Below, one piece after another: positions 1 through 9,871 of a DNA stretch of 64,000 nt. This stretch comes from SAR324 cluster bacterium. Lineage in GTDB: Bacteria; SAR324; NAC60-12. The translations under genes were made by a program, and so were the position numbers. The notes under the pieces were generated by a model. That model searched no databases. It was not told where the DNA came from and saw only the letters and a program-made list of their open reading frames with translations. Within the stretch, counting starts at the first letter, position 1. Every line of letters starts with the position of its first letter. The stretch is taken from the NCBI GenBank assembly GCA_015231825.1, contig JADGAV010000011.1, positions 59,522-123,521 of the forward strand, in the 5' to 3' direction.

Positions 1-839
1 GCATCCCGGCCTTCCTGTGCTTCATCAGTTCCGTAGGCCAAGCGAGTGGCTTCTCCTGCAAATAGCTGTTGTCCGACTAAGCCGTCATCGGCAAGGTTGA
101 AAGCGTATTTTATCATTCTCACTGCTGTTGGACTTTTATTCAGGATGATTTTTGACCATTCCAATGCGACTTTTTCTAAATCCTGGTGAGGAACTACTTT
201 ATTGACCATCCCCATTTCAAATGCTTCCTGGGCTGAATACCGTGCTCCCAGGAAAAAAATTTCTCTCGCCCTTTTTTGTCCCACCAGTTTGGCGAGATAA
301 GCGGAACCGTAGCCTCCATCGAAGCTGGCCACATCGAGATCCGTCTGCATAAACTGGGCTTGTTCCTTGCTGGCAATAGTCATATCACAAACCACATGAA
401 GGCTGTGACCTCCTCCAACGGACCATCCAGATACCAGGGCGATGACCACCTTTGGCATAAAACGAATCAGTCGTTGCACTTCCAAAATATGAAGCCGCCC
501 CAGGGCAGTTTTATTCTGTTCACCATTTCCTTCGTATTTATATCCGTCTTTTCCACGGATCCGCTGATCACCACCTGAACAAAACGCCCATCCTTGATCT
601 TTCGGAGAAGGGCCGTTGCCCGTCAGCAAAACCACCCCGACATCACTGCTTTGCCGTGCATGATCAAGGGCGGTGAAAAGTTCGTCAACTGTTTTGGGGC
701 GAAAAGCGTTTCGAACTTCAGGTCGGTTGAATGCGATTCTAACGGTCCCCTGCTCTTTTGCCCGGTGATAAGTAATATCCTGAAAATTGAAGCCTTCGAC
801 AGCATTCCAAAGGTCTGCGTTAAAAATCTCTGAAACCAT
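1..839 (-). CDS. menB: 1,4-dihydroxy-2-naphthoyl-CoA synthase MenB (3' end cut by window edge)
   Basis: Cytosolic crotonase-fold enzyme that cyclises o-succinylbenzoyl-CoA to 1,4-dihydroxy-2-naphthoyl-CoA in menaquinone synthesis. The reverse-strand frame stays open from ATG at 839 to the window edge, about 279 codons of a family that is usually 270-290 residues, so only a few C-terminal residues are missing. Family motifs seen include FCSGGDQ, the oxyanion-hole glycines in SVGGGHSLHVVCD, and SFDGGYGSAYLA. The start is supported by AGGAG a few bases upstream. It lies 78 nt downstream of menF on the same strand and is probably co-transcribed with it. Recognition is confident. Confidence 0.93.
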   Translation of the reverse strand, partial: MVSEIFNADLWNAVEGFNFQDITYHRAKEQGTVRIAFNRPEVRNAFRPKTVDELFTALDHARQSSDVGVVLLTGNGPSPKDQGWAFCSGGDQRIRGKDGYKYEGNGEQNKTALGRLHILEVQRLIRFMPKVVIALVSGWSVGGGHSLHVVCDMTIASKEQAQFMQTDLDVASFDGGYGSAYLAKLVGQKRAREIFFLGARYSAQEAFEMGMVNKVVPHQDLEKVALEWSKIILNKSPTAVRMIKYAFNLADDGLVGQQLFAGEATRLAYGTDEAQEGRD

Positions 840-917
840 AAATCTCCTAAAGTATTGTATTTCCAAAAAACGAAGTTTTTTCACAAAGATTCTTGATCAA
901 TGATCCCGACCTTGGTT

Positions 918-2387
918 TCATTGTGCAGATTCCTCACAAATCAAAGACAGCAAAGGAGTCATTTTTGCCTGAGCTTCTTCCCACTCCAATTCAGGAATTG
1001 AGTTTTTTACGATCCCACCTCCTGCAAACAGTTCAAGGGATTTTCCCTCAAGGCGTGCACTGCGAATCACCAGCGCAAAATTTGATTCATCTTCCAAAGT
1101 GAAGTATCCTAAACCTCCTGTAAAAAAACTTCGTTCAAATTGTTCAAAGTCAGCAATGAGTTTCTCTCCCAACTCTTTGGGCACTCCCCAGATGGTGGCA
1201 GGAGGGTAAAGTTTGCTGAGCACATCAAATGTATTCTTCCCTTCTTTCAGGTATCCATAAATCTCACTTTTAATGTGACTCGCATAGTTCAGACGCAGAA
1301 TATTTTTCCGGGAATAATTGATCAACTTTTCATATTCACAGATGTTTTCTAAATCAGACATCATCTGATTTACTGCAAGTTCGTGTTCCAGATTTTCCTT
1401 GGGATCGTTTCTAAATCGATCATCTTCCTGAATGCCGTCCCCCATTTGAGTTTTCCGTGTTCCGGCGAGCGGTTTAGTGATAATGTGACGTTCCGACTTT
1501 TGCAGGAGAACTTCAGGAGAAACCCCAAACCAGAATTCCTTGCCATTCCATTGAAAGGAATAGTCATAAACTTGCCAATAGTTCTTTGCCAGCAAAAAGG
1601 ACATTTTCAGTGGATCCGGTGCTTCGGTCAACTCAATATGTTTTTTTCTGGAAAGCACAACCTTTGAAATCGCAGATTCTCTTATTTTTTCCAGGACTCC
1701 AGTAAGTTTTTTGATATATTCAGCACGTTCCGGGAGGTTGGTGTTTTGAAAGACTGCCTGGCGCTTGAGAAATGACGCCTCTTCTGGGGGAAAATACTTG
1801 AGATTATCAATAGAAAATTTGGCAGAATCATCAACAATAAACTGTCTCACTTCCAATCCGTTTTTCTGGGCGAGTGTCATTTTTGGCAAGGTGAATACCG
1901 CAATTTCCTGAAAGGTTTCTGCCATTTTTATGGATTTCCATCCTCCAAAAAAACAAAGTGACTTATGATCTTCTTCAGGAATATGGAAATGCTGGCAAAG
2001 GAGTTTTTTTGTTTTTTCAATTATGGGTCCCAAATTCTTAAAAAAATCCGGATAGCCGAGGGACTCGATATCCCTCGGAAAATGCTTTGTTAAAATGGTT
2101 GTATTCTCGATTTCAACCTGATACTTAATTTGAGTTTTATTGATCAGGACTTTCAGTTCTGCGACAGAACCAATCGCCGAAAAACAGGCGGAATCGATTT
2201 CTACGGGGGAATCTGCGTCTTTTTTATATTGGAAAACACAGGAGAATTCCTGTGAGAGTGCGGGCCATAATTCGCGCAACTGGATCGCCAGCAGATGAGG
2301 AGAAATTCGGGGAACTTCAGGATAATTCTGCCTGTGGTATTGAGAGTAACATTTCAATTTTGCTGGGGTCATATCAGTGCTTATCAC
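918..2387 (-). CDS. menF: isochorismate synthase MenF
   Basis: Converts chorismate to isochorismate, the entry step of menaquinone synthesis. The 489-residue protein has the chorismate-binding fold in its C-terminal half: SKVVLSRK, FGVSPEVLL, KPLAGTR, the acidic stretch ENLEHELAVNQMM, the YPPATIWGVPK loop and FAGGGIV near the end. The N-terminal 200 residues are the more variable MenF/EntC-type region. Isochorismate synthase is preferred over salicylate or anthranilate synthase because menD, menH and menB adjoin it. A second methionine at residue 6 is an alternative start. It is divergent from menD, so the 168-bp gap between them should hold both promoters; I could not identify convincing boxes there. 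Confidence 0.92.
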   Translation of the reverse strand: MISTDMTPAKLKCYSQYHRQNYPEVPRISPHLLAIQLRELWPALSQEFSCVFQYKKDADSPVEIDSACFSAIGSVAELKVLINKTQIKYQVEIENTTILTKHFPRDIESLGYPDFFKNLGPIIEKTKKLLCQHFHIPEEDHKSLCFFGGWKSIKMAETFQEIAVFTLPKMTLAQKNGLEVRQFIVDDSAKFSIDNLKYFPPEEASFLKRQAVFQNTNLPERAEYIKKLTGVLEKIRESAISKVVLSRKKHIELTEAPDPLKMSFLLAKNYWQVYDYSFQWNGKEFWFGVSPEVLLQKSERHIITKPLAGTRKTQMGDGIQEDDRFRNDPKENLEHELAVNQMMSDLENICEYEKLINYSRKNILRLNYASHIKSEIYGYLKEGKNTFDVLSKLYPPATIWGVPKELGEKLIADFEQFERSFFTGGLGYFTLEDESNFALVIRSARLEGKSLELFAGGGIVKNSIPELEWEEAQAKMTPLLSLICEESAQ

Positions 2388-2555
2388 TTTTGCCTAGTTC
2401 CGTATTGAAAGTGAAATTTTTCATCGTCGAACGCGTTCCAACACAATCTCGTCAAACCCGGTTGCCAATCCAGAAAGTTACATGGTCAACCATCACTTGT
2501 TCCCCTTCAAACGAGGACGACTTCCGTAAAAAAGATCGTCTGAGTTAATACCATC

Positions 2556-4355
2556 ATGAGTCATAACTTTCCTCAATCTTTTTCTACTTTGAATTCTCTC
2601 TGGGGTGCTCTGATCGTTGAGGAACTCTTCCGATGCGGTGTCACTCACTTTTGCATTTGTCCCGGTTCCAGATCAACCCCCCTGACTCATGCCGCGGCTT
2701 CCCATACAGGAATCAAAACCACGATTCACTTTGATGAAAGGGGTATGGCCTTTTATGCCTTAGGCCTTGCTCAAAATGAAAAAAGTAAAGCAGTCGCCAT
2801 CATCACGACCTCCGGAACTGCAGTGCCCAATCTTTTTCCCGCCACGGTTGAAGCGGCCGAATCGGGTCTTCCACTGCTGCTTATTACAGGCGACCGACCT
2901 CCTGAATTATTGGATACAGGAGCAAACCAGGCGATTGACCAGCATAAAATTTTTGAAGGGTATCTTCAGTGGCACGCGACACTGCCTTGCCCCAGCCCCG
3001 AGATTGACCCGTCCATGGTGTTGACAACAGTGGATCAGGCGGTCTACAGATCTTTGAGAAAACCAGGAGGACCTGTTCATCTGAATTGTATGTTTCGAGA
3101 GCCGTTTCTTTTGGAAAAGCACCATACTTTTCAGGAGTATTTGCATCCGATCAAACGTTGGCAAACCCGACAAATTCCTTTTACGAGCCACCTGAAAAAC
3201 GAATCTCTTCCACGAGCAGAAGAACGTCTTGGTTTCATACAGGAAAAAATCAAAGGCAAGAAAGGAATCATAATAACAGGTGCTTTGCATTCTATCAAGG
3301 AAAGTCAAAGCATTGAGGAACTGGCTCAGGCACTCAAGTGGCCCATTTTTGCAGATATCACCTCGAATTTGAGAATGAAGGACGTGCCTGAGGTGCTTCC
3401 ATATTATGATTTGATGCTGCTGAATCCCGCGGCATGCACCTTGTTGAAAGAAGCTGAAAGCATCATTCAATTCGGGTTGCAATTGACTTCGAAACGACTG
3501 CTCGATTTTTTGAAAGGACGTGAAGATCTGGATTTGATTGTCGTAGCTGACAATCCTTCCAGACACGACCCGTCCCACCGAGTATCTGTCCAAATCGAGG
3601 CTGACATACAACGCTTTTGCCAGGCTCTGCTCCCCGCACTCCCTCTTCAATACGACAATAATTCTCTGCTTTGGCTGCAGAAACTGCAGAGCTTCTCCAA
3701 GCAGATCGGAGATGAATTGAATCGCTATTTTGTTGAACATTCTGAACTGACGGAACCGGCAGTAGCCCGTTTGCTCTCAAAATGCTCAACAGAAGGAAAC
3801 CGGTTTTTTGTAGGAAACAGTATGCCCATCCGCTTAATGAACATGTTTGCGGCAGTCTGTTCTTCATCGACAACCGTCAAAGCCAACCGGGGAGCGAGTG
3901 GAATTGATGGTATTGTTGCAACCGGGGCAGGTTATGCGGTTGAAAGTCCTCAGCCGACAACCCTGCTGCTTGGTGATCTTTCAATGCTGCACGATATGAA
4001 TTCGTTGAACCTGGTCCGAAAAAGTGAATCGCCATTTGTAATTGTAGTTTTAAACAATGATGGGGGCGGAATCTTCAGCATGCTTCCGATTTTCCAGCAA
4101 AGCGAAATTTTTGAAAAGTACTTTCAAACTCCTCATTCATTGGAATTCGAACAAGTCGCCAAGATGTTTGGTATTGCCTACCAACACCCTCGCACGTGCG
4201 AAAATTTTGAAGAAATCTACCTCGAGGCTCTCAGCCAGAATCATGCAACTTTAATTGAAATCAGCACAAGTTTTCAGGAAACCAATCGTGTAATTCACTT
4301 TTTTGCAAAATCCTTCAGACAGCCGGATTACTTCTCTCGCATCGAAAATCAATAA
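2556..4355 (+). CDS. menD: 2-succinyl-5-enolpyruvyl-6-hydroxy-3-cyclohexene-1-carboxylate synthase MenD
   Basis: Thiamine diphosphate enzyme that adds decarboxylated 2-oxoglutarate to isochorismate. At 599 residues it is slightly longer than most MenD proteins (about 550-580). N-terminal signature CPGSRSTPL is at residues 35-43, and the DERG segment carrying the ThDP-activating glutamate is at 60-63. The C-terminal cofactor motif begins with GDLSMLHD near residue 473 and continues to NNDGGGIFSMLP near 500. It is followed 12 nt later by menH, forming a two-gene rightward operon. The Shine-Dalgarno sequence is weak. Confidence 0.95.
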   Translation: MSHNFPQSFSTLNSLWGALIVEELFRCGVTHFCICPGSRSTPLTHAAASHTGIKTTIHFDERGMAFYALGLAQNEKSKAVAIITTSGTAVPNLFPATVEAAESGLPLLLITGDRPPELLDTGANQAIDQHKIFEGYLQWHATLPCPSPEIDPSMVLTTVDQAVYRSLRKPGGPVHLNCMFREPFLLEKHHTFQEYLHPIKRWQTRQIPFTSHLKNESLPRAEERLGFIQEKIKGKKGIIITGALHSIKESQSIEELAQALKWPIFADITSNLRMKDVPEVLPYYDLMLLNPAACTLLKEAESIIQFGLQLTSKRLLDFLKGREDLDLIVVADNPSRHDPSHRVSVQIEADIQRFCQALLPALPLQYDNNSLLWLQKLQSFSKQIGDELNRYFVEHSELTEPAVARLLSKCSTEGNRFFVGNSMPIRLMNMFAAVCSSSTTVKANRGASGIDGIVATGAGYAVESPQPTTLLLGDLSMLHDMNSLNLVRKSESPFVIVVLNNDGGGIFSMLPIFQQSEIFEKYFQTPHSLEFEQVAKMFGIAYQHPRTCENFEEIYLEALSQNHATLIEISTSFQETNRVIHFFAKSFRQPDYFSRIENQ

Positions 4356-4367
4356 CAGCGTCTGATC

Positions 4368-5147
4368 ATGAAATTATTTTATCAGATTTACGGGAATCCA
4401 AATCGTCCTGCTGTACTTTTTTTACATGGTTTTCTCGGCAGTCATAGTATGTGGGTCCCATCGATTTCGTCTCTTCAAGAAAAATTTTTCTGCATTCTTG
4501 TGGATTTACCCGGGCATGGAGATTCTCCTATCCCCGGTTCTTATGAAGCCTATTCACTCCCTTTGCTCGCAGATGCACTCGCTACTCTACTGGGTGATTT
4601 ACAGATTACAAGCTGTTCCCTGGTCGGTTATTCCCTGGGGGGGAGAATTGCCCTGCAATTGGCATTGTCTCATCAGTATTTGGTTGAAAAGCTGATCTTG
4701 GAGTCGAGCAGTCCCGGCCTGAAGTCTGTCAAAGAAAGAAAAAAAAGGATTGAAGCCGATGAACAATGGGCGGCAAAGCTTGAACAACTGGCAATGAATA
4801 AATTTCTTGAACAATGGTATGACCAGGAAATCTTTGCCTCATTGAAAAAGCATCCTGATTTTACGGATTTGATTCAGAAACGTGCGGACAATGATGGTCC
4901 CCGTCTCGCTAAATCCCTCAGAGCAATGAGTGTTGGGAAGCAAGCTTCATTGTGGAATGAGTTATCCGATCTGCGCGCAAAGCTCTCCATGATTACTGGA
5001 ACACTGGATTACAAGTATCAGCAAATTTTCCGGCAAATGCAGGCACTTGTGCCGAATGCTCAAATCCTTCTTGTTGAAAATGCGGGACACAATACTCATT
5101 TTGAGCAAGCCGAAGACTTTGCTGCTATACTCAACGATGTTCTTTGA
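4368..5147 (+). CDS. menH: 2-succinyl-6-hydroxy-2,4-cyclohexadiene-1-carboxylate synthase MenH (alpha/beta hydrolase)
   Basis: Alpha/beta hydrolase-fold lyase that removes pyruvate from the MenD product to give SHCHC. The 259 residues show FLHGFLGSHSMW (oxyanion region), DLPGHGDS, the nucleophile elbow GYSLGG with Ser89, and a C-terminal AGHNTHFE containing the catalytic histidine. The length and the GFLGS motif fit MenH, and the position 12 nt after menD strongly supports it over an unrelated hydrolase. It converges with argA across a 58-bp gap with no obvious terminator. Confidence 0.9.
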   Translation: MKLFYQIYGNPNRPAVLFLHGFLGSHSMWVPSISSLQEKFFCILVDLPGHGDSPIPGSYEAYSLPLLADALATLLGDLQITSCSLVGYSLGGRIALQLALSHQYLVEKLILESSSPGLKSVKERKKRIEADEQWAAKLEQLAMNKFLEQWYDQEIFASLKKHPDFTDLIQKRADNDGPRLAKSLRAMSVGKQASLWNELSDLRAKLSMITGTLDYKYQQIFRQMQALVPNAQILLVENAGHNTHFEQAEDFAAILNDVL

Positions 5148-5205
5148 CCTGGACGGGCATCTGACAATCAATCAGCAGGGCACTATGAAATGAACGGTGA
5201 TGAAA

Positions 5206-6522
5206 CTAGGCCAGGAATTTTCCGTAGATGAGCGAGTCCTGAAAATCATAATCGGTACGTTTTTTTTGAGGCAAACGGTTGGGATCAATTTCCTTGAAGC
5301 CGCTCGCTGTAAAAATATGGGATGCCTTCGTGGTAAGGGCAAACAGCATCGTTTGATGATGAAGAATAGCCTGCTCCTGGGCGGCTGCAATCAGTTGTTT
5401 CCCAATCCCTCGGTTGCGATATTCCTGTTTGACGGCCAGGCTGGCGATCTCGACCGATTTACTTTCGTCCGAAAAAATCAATTCACAGCATCCAGCCAGT
5501 TCCTCATCGATGCAGAATACTAAAAAATTTTCAATATGCTGTTCCAAATAAGTATGACTTTTACGAACCAGGGCCGAATTGTTTGCTGGTTGATCCAAGA
5601 TTTGAGTGATCCGATAAATATCATGCAATTTTGCAAAACGAATGCGTTCATAGGCACTATTGGTGACCATGATTCCTGTACCAGCAGAGGTAAGAACTTC
5701 TCCTAAAACCGCGCCATCGACTGAACTGTTCAACAAGTGGCAGCGCTCAACTCCTCGTTCGCAGGCTTCGATCAGAGCATTGATCTGCATCCGGGATTCG
5801 ATTTTAATTGAAGTGCTTTTTTCGAGCCACTGGGCCATTTTTTTTGTCGTTGTTTCTCTCAGCTGATCGACTTCAAAGATAGGAAGGTTTTCCTCGCAAT
5901 CAAGGATGACGAGCTTACGGGTACGTAATCGGACGGCCACTTCCAACGCAATTTGATTCGGTTCCAAAATCCAGAGCCGCCCTTTTTCTCCGGTGGCAAA
6001 AGGCGCGATTATTGGAAGGTAATTGTGCGAGAAAGCATGCTGAAGTGCTTTCACGTTGATGTCGTGAACTTTTCCTGTGCAGTGAGGTTCTGTTTCCTCA
6101 GAAAAGGAAGTTTTTTCAGCTTGAACAAAATGTCCGGAAAAGGGAAATATGTCACGACCATAGCGGTTCATTTTTGTAATCAGGTTCCAGTTCGCCGTGG
6201 CGACTGCCTGTTGCACAATCGGCAGTGATGGAGCAGCAACAAGAAGCCGGCCTTCAATGGTCTTGCCCGGATGATTATGAAAATGAAGGGCCTGCCGGAT
6301 TTGCGGTCCGGCACCATGCACAATAATAATTTTGATCCCAATGCGATAAAGCAAAATCAAATCATCAATAATTCCGGAGAGGTTTTGCTGTTGGAGAGTA
6401 CTGCCGCTAATTTTTATAACGAATGTTTCATTGTAATACTCTTCCAGGTAAGGCAATGCTCCTCGCAGGCCGCGAATGAAGTTGTTGTAATCTGAAGAAT
6501 CGGTATCGGATCGTCCTGACAT
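5206..6522 (-). CDS. argA: N-acetylglutamate synthase ArgA (amino-acid kinase-like plus GNAT domains)
   Basis: Acetylates glutamate in the first step of arginine synthesis. Residues about 20-280 form a catalytically silent amino-acid-kinase-like domain (VIKISG, IIIVHGAGPQIRQAL, SVDGAVLGEVLT). Residues about 290-438 form a GNAT acetyltransferase domain with the acetyl-CoA loop QEYRNRGIGKQLI. This order is that of the classic ArgA family. I chose ATG at 6522 (438 aa); a TTG at 6534 in the same frame would add four residues. argB lies elsewhere in the window (49499), so the arginine genes here are scattered. A 31-bp gap separates it from the divergent glycosyltransferase gene. Confidence 0.9.
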   Translation of the reverse strand: MSGRSDTDSSDYNNFIRGLRGALPYLEEYYNETFVIKISGSTLQQQNLSGIIDDLILLYRIGIKIIIVHGAGPQIRQALHFHNHPGKTIEGRLLVAAPSLPIVQQAVATANWNLITKMNRYGRDIFPFSGHFVQAEKTSFSEETEPHCTGKVHDINVKALQHAFSHNYLPIIAPFATGEKGRLWILEPNQIALEVAVRLRTRKLVILDCEENLPIFEVDQLRETTTKKMAQWLEKSTSIKIESRMQINALIEACERGVERCHLLNSSVDGAVLGEVLTSAGTGIMVTNSAYERIRFAKLHDIYRITQILDQPANNSALVRKSHTYLEQHIENFLVFCIDEELAGCCELIFSDESKSVEIASLAVKQEYRNRGIGKQLIAAAQEQAILHHQTMLFALTTKASHIFTASGFKEIDPNRLPQKKRTDYDFQDSLIYGKFLA

Positions 6523-6553
6523 AATCTGTATCAATTAAAATTTGGTGATTTGA

Positions 6554-8818
6554 ATGAGTTTACAAATTTCTGTAGTCATCCCAACATACAATAGCCAGCA
6601 TTTACTTTATCAATGTTTAGTTTCTTTGGAAAAACAATCCATCGCGGCCTCATCTTTTGAGGTGATTGTTGTGGATGACGGCTCCAGCGATGGCACTTCG
6701 GAAATGCTGTTGGAGTTTCAAAAGAAAACACCATTGAATCTGAAAAGTCAGTATATTTCCAATTCAGGCCCTGCAACCGCGAGAAATATTGGGGTTCAGC
6801 AGGCAGAAACCGAATGGATTGCGCTTCTGGATGCTGACGTGGTTGCTGATTCCGACTGGATTAAACGTGCATTGGAGCTGATTGAGCAATTTCCAGAGGT
6901 TGCAGGGTTTGAGGGTCGCACCATTGTCAGCGATCGCCATAAACTGACCCCTTTTACCCATCAAACAGAAAATTTCAACGGAGGTCGCTACCCTACCTGC
7001 AATATGGTAATTCGCAAAGTTTTTTGCCGCTTTTATACAAAATATCGCATTCCGTTTCGGGAAGATACAGATTTAGCATTCTGCATTTTAGAATCAGGTT
7101 ATACAATTCATTTTGATGCTCAGCTAAAAGTCTACCATCCTCCTTTGCCGCCAAATTTTTCACGTCCGATCAAGTTGGCCCTTCGTTATTATTACGATGG
7201 TTTGCTGCAAAGACGATTTCCCAGCTATTACAAAGGAAATCTTGATGCCCATCCGTTTTTGGGAATTTCACTCTCGCATGTCAAAAAGAAGATTTACGGT
7301 CTTTTTTTAATAGGACAGATCTTATTTTTGTTCGGACTGGTCACGCAACCGCTGACTTCAACGTTGCTGCTGGGACTTTTTGCCATTTTTCTCACTACCT
7401 ATTCGCTCACCTGCTGGATGTGTTTTCGTCCGACCATGACTCAATCCCGAACATTGCGCGATTTATTGCTCTTAACACTGATAAATCTTGCCGTTCCCTG
7501 GGTAATTTATTTTCAGTTGCTCAAAGGCTATCTGCATTTTCGGGATGAACCGCCTTTTGATGCAAAAAGGTGGTTGAAGTCTTTGAAATTACCTCACAAA
7601 AAGCGGCCGTATCAAATTGTGTTGATTTCCACAGCGGATTGGGATCATCCCTTTTGGACGAACAAACAGCATGTCACGACCCGACTGGCGGAACGCGGTC
7701 ACAGGATCTTGTATGTCGAATCTCTGGGTTTGCGCCAATTGACCGCATCTTACAGGGATTTGAAACGTATCTATCAACGGACGAAACGATCGCTTCTCTG
7801 GTGGCGAAATCTGCAGCCGAATGTCTGGGTCTGGTCGCCCCTGGTGTTGCCCTTTCACCGGTTTGCTTTTATCCGGCGGTTAAACTGGATTGTTTTGAGT
7901 GCCTGTATCCGCTTTTTTTGTCGCAAACTGCATTTTCAATCGCCGCTTTTATGGACTTACAACCCCACCGTCGGGTCACTTATTGACCGAATCGAATTTT
8001 CTAAAAATATTTATCATTGTGTGGATGAATTGAAGGAAGCGCCGGGGATGCCGGTGGAACTGCTGGAAACGCAGGAAAAAGGCTTTTGTGAAAAAGTGGA
8101 CTTGATTTTCACTACTTCTCCTGAACTATTCAAGAAGCGAAAGCAGTGGAATCCGAACACCTATTACCTGCCAAACCCCTGTGACTTTGAACACTTCAAT
8201 CAGGCGACAAAAAACATATCGATCGCTTCTGATTTGAAGGAAATTCCCCAGCCTCGCCTGGGCTTTATAGGGGCATTGAGCCATTACAAAGTGAGTACCA
8301 AGCTTTTGAGAGAAATTGCCGAATGTCATCCTGAGTGGCAGCTGGTGCTTTTGGGACAAGTTGGAGAAGGAGAACCCGGAGCCAGTTTCGATGAGTTGTT
8401 CACGCTGCCGAATGTCCATTTTTTGGGCCCCAAACCGTATGGAGAATTGCCTCATTACTTAAAAGGATTTCAGGTGTCTCTTCTCCCCTGCCCAATAAAC
8501 GGATATACGGAAAGTATGTTCCCATTGAAGTTTTTTGAATATTTAGCAGCAGGCGTTCCCGTTGTCACTACTGCTTTGCCTGCATTGGATGATTATCGCA
8601 ATATCTGTTCCTGGTGTTCTGACCATGAAGAATTTATCGAAGCCATTTCCAGGGCATTGGAAATGGATCCGGAGTTGAGTCGGCGAGTCGAGCAGGGGAT
8701 CCAACTTGCCCGAGAAAATACCTGGGACAAACGGGTGGAATCAATGCTGAGAATTCTCGATGATTATTCCGATGATTCCGAAGAGCGGAATGATTCTTAT
8801 CACAGCAAAACTGCCTGA
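6554..8818 (+). CDS. two-domain glycosyltransferase: family 2 N-terminal half and GT4-like C-terminal half
   Basis: A 754-residue fusion of two glycosyltransferases. Residues 1-240 are a GT2 domain: VVIPTYNSQHLL, VVDDGSSDGTSE and the metal-binding LLDADVV. About residues 245-325 contain hydrophobic membrane segments. Residues about 350-740 resemble a GT4-type (GT-B) enzyme: a start segment with STADWDHPFW, then LGFIGALSHYK, LPNVHFLG, and the donor-site region MFPLKFFEYLAAGVPVV. It probably acts at the inner membrane face in surface polysaccharide or glycolipid assembly; donor and acceptor sugars cannot be told. GGTGAT about 5 nt upstream can serve as ribosome binding site. Confidence 0.85.
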   Translation: MSLQISVVIPTYNSQHLLYQCLVSLEKQSIAASSFEVIVVDDGSSDGTSEMLLEFQKKTPLNLKSQYISNSGPATARNIGVQQAETEWIALLDADVVADSDWIKRALELIEQFPEVAGFEGRTIVSDRHKLTPFTHQTENFNGGRYPTCNMVIRKVFCRFYTKYRIPFREDTDLAFCILESGYTIHFDAQLKVYHPPLPPNFSRPIKLALRYYYDGLLQRRFPSYYKGNLDAHPFLGISLSHVKKKIYGLFLIGQILFLFGLVTQPLTSTLLLGLFAIFLTTYSLTCWMCFRPTMTQSRTLRDLLLLTLINLAVPWVIYFQLLKGYLHFRDEPPFDAKRWLKSLKLPHKKRPYQIVLISTADWDHPFWTNKQHVTTRLAERGHRILYVESLGLRQLTASYRDLKRIYQRTKRSLLWWRNLQPNVWVWSPLVLPFHRFAFIRRLNWIVLSACIRFFCRKLHFQSPLLWTYNPTVGSLIDRIEFSKNIYHCVDELKEAPGMPVELLETQEKGFCEKVDLIFTTSPELFKKRKQWNPNTYYLPNPCDFEHFNQATKNISIASDLKEIPQPRLGFIGALSHYKVSTKLLREIAECHPEWQLVLLGQVGEGEPGASFDELFTLPNVHFLGPKPYGELPHYLKGFQVSLLPCPINGYTESMFPLKFFEYLAAGVPVVTTALPALDDYRNICSWCSDHEEFIEAISRALEMDPELSRRVEQGIQLARENTWDKRVESMLRILDDYSDDSEERNDSYHSKTA

Positions 8819-8928
8819 TTTTCAGCGGATGTTTTGTCTGCAATTTACCAAAAAAGATTCTTGGTTTGAATATATTGCATAAAACAGGTATCCTTATCAG
8901 TTATTGTTCAGAGTAACATTTTGGGAGA

Positions 8929-9870
8929 TTGCCGATTTTTCTTTCTCACTACACAGACACGCCACTGAAGACATTTTATTTGCCCCTTCCTGATCAACAC
9001 CTCGATATGTTTGAGAATTTTGCAACCTATAAAATTTCAAGTAAATCACTGTCAAAATTCAAAAAGAAGGGATTCAGTGATGCCAGCATCGACAGTCTTG
9101 CCGGCCTTGAAGAACAGTATTTCCCTTCTTCAAAAATGTTCATCGCGCATTTGAAAAAGCTCCCCAATAATACTGAAATTTTAGAAAGGGAAAGAGTCAT
9201 ACTGAAGCATTCCCGGGGATATTTCCGCATGGACAAACTGATCACCCACAAAGCAACACGAGAATGGGTAGAAGCGTTAATTTTTGCTGCAGTCGTCGCA
9301 ATTGTTGTGCGCACCTTTTTATTTGCTCCGTTTCGGATTCCGTCAGGATCGATGATTCCCACCATCCAAATTGGTGACCAAATTTTTGCAACGATGTTCT
9401 CTTATGGAATCCCGGTACCCCTCACGGACATCAAATTTTTTGAAGAACCTGTTCAGCGGGGTGATATCGTAATCTTTCCCGCTCCGCCTGATCCTTCGAT
9501 TGATTTTATTAAGAGGACGATTGCCCTGGAGGGAGAAACGATTGAGATTCGGGATGATAAAGTTTACATTGATGGTAAACTCCTGCCGGAACCTTATGCC
9601 TTTTTTGATCCTGAAAACCGGAGTGCTTCTCAATATCCCAATGTGAGTAATTTTGGACCGGTTACCGTCCCCAAAGAGCACATTCTGACCATGGGAGATA
9701 ACCGATACAATAGTCATGATGGTCGGTTTTGGGGATTTGTGCCCACAAAGAAAGTGAAAGGGAAAGGACAAATGGTATATTGGTCAAAAGATGTGCGGGA
9801 GGGGATCACTGGATTTTTCGAATGGGATTCTTATCGTTTCCGTCGTATTTTTCATTTTTTAGAACAGTAG
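8929..9870 (+). CDS. lepB: signal peptidase I LepB with uncertain N-terminal extension
   Basis: Inner-membrane Ser/Lys protease that removes signal peptides from exported proteins. The catalytic serine is in PSGSMIPT (Ser141 in this numbering) and the general-base lysine in FIKRT (Lys195); the C-terminal signature MGDNRYNSHDGRFWG is present. One membrane segment lies at about residues 112-130. The frame is open from a TTG at 8929 whose nearest GGGAG is only 1-2 nt away, so that start is doubtful. ATG at 9007 (287 aa) and ATG at 9229 (213 aa, beginning MDKLITHKATREW just before the membrane helix) are alternatives. The last gives a typical LepB, but the 100-codon extension stays open and looks coding. 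map follows after 1 nt. Confidence 0.85.
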   Translation: MPIFLSHYTDTPLKTFYLPLPDQHLDMFENFATYKISSKSLSKFKKKGFSDASIDSLAGLEEQYFPSSKMFIAHLKKLPNNTEILERERVILKHSRGYFRMDKLITHKATREWVEALIFAAVVAIVVRTFLFAPFRIPSGSMIPTIQIGDQIFATMFSYGIPVPLTDIKFFEEPVQRGDIVIFPAPPDPSIDFIKRTIALEGETIEIRDDKVYIDGKLLPEPYAFFDPENRSASQYPNVSNFGPVTVPKEHILTMGDNRYNSHDGRFWGFVPTKKVKGKGQMVYWSKDVREGITGFFEWDSYRFRRIFHFLEQ

Positions 9871-9871
9871 A

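Noticed and set aside
2907..3740. 277-codon open frame on the reverse strand within menD
   Set aside because: It lies wholly opposite a clear menD, has an unnatural composition and no ribosome binding site.
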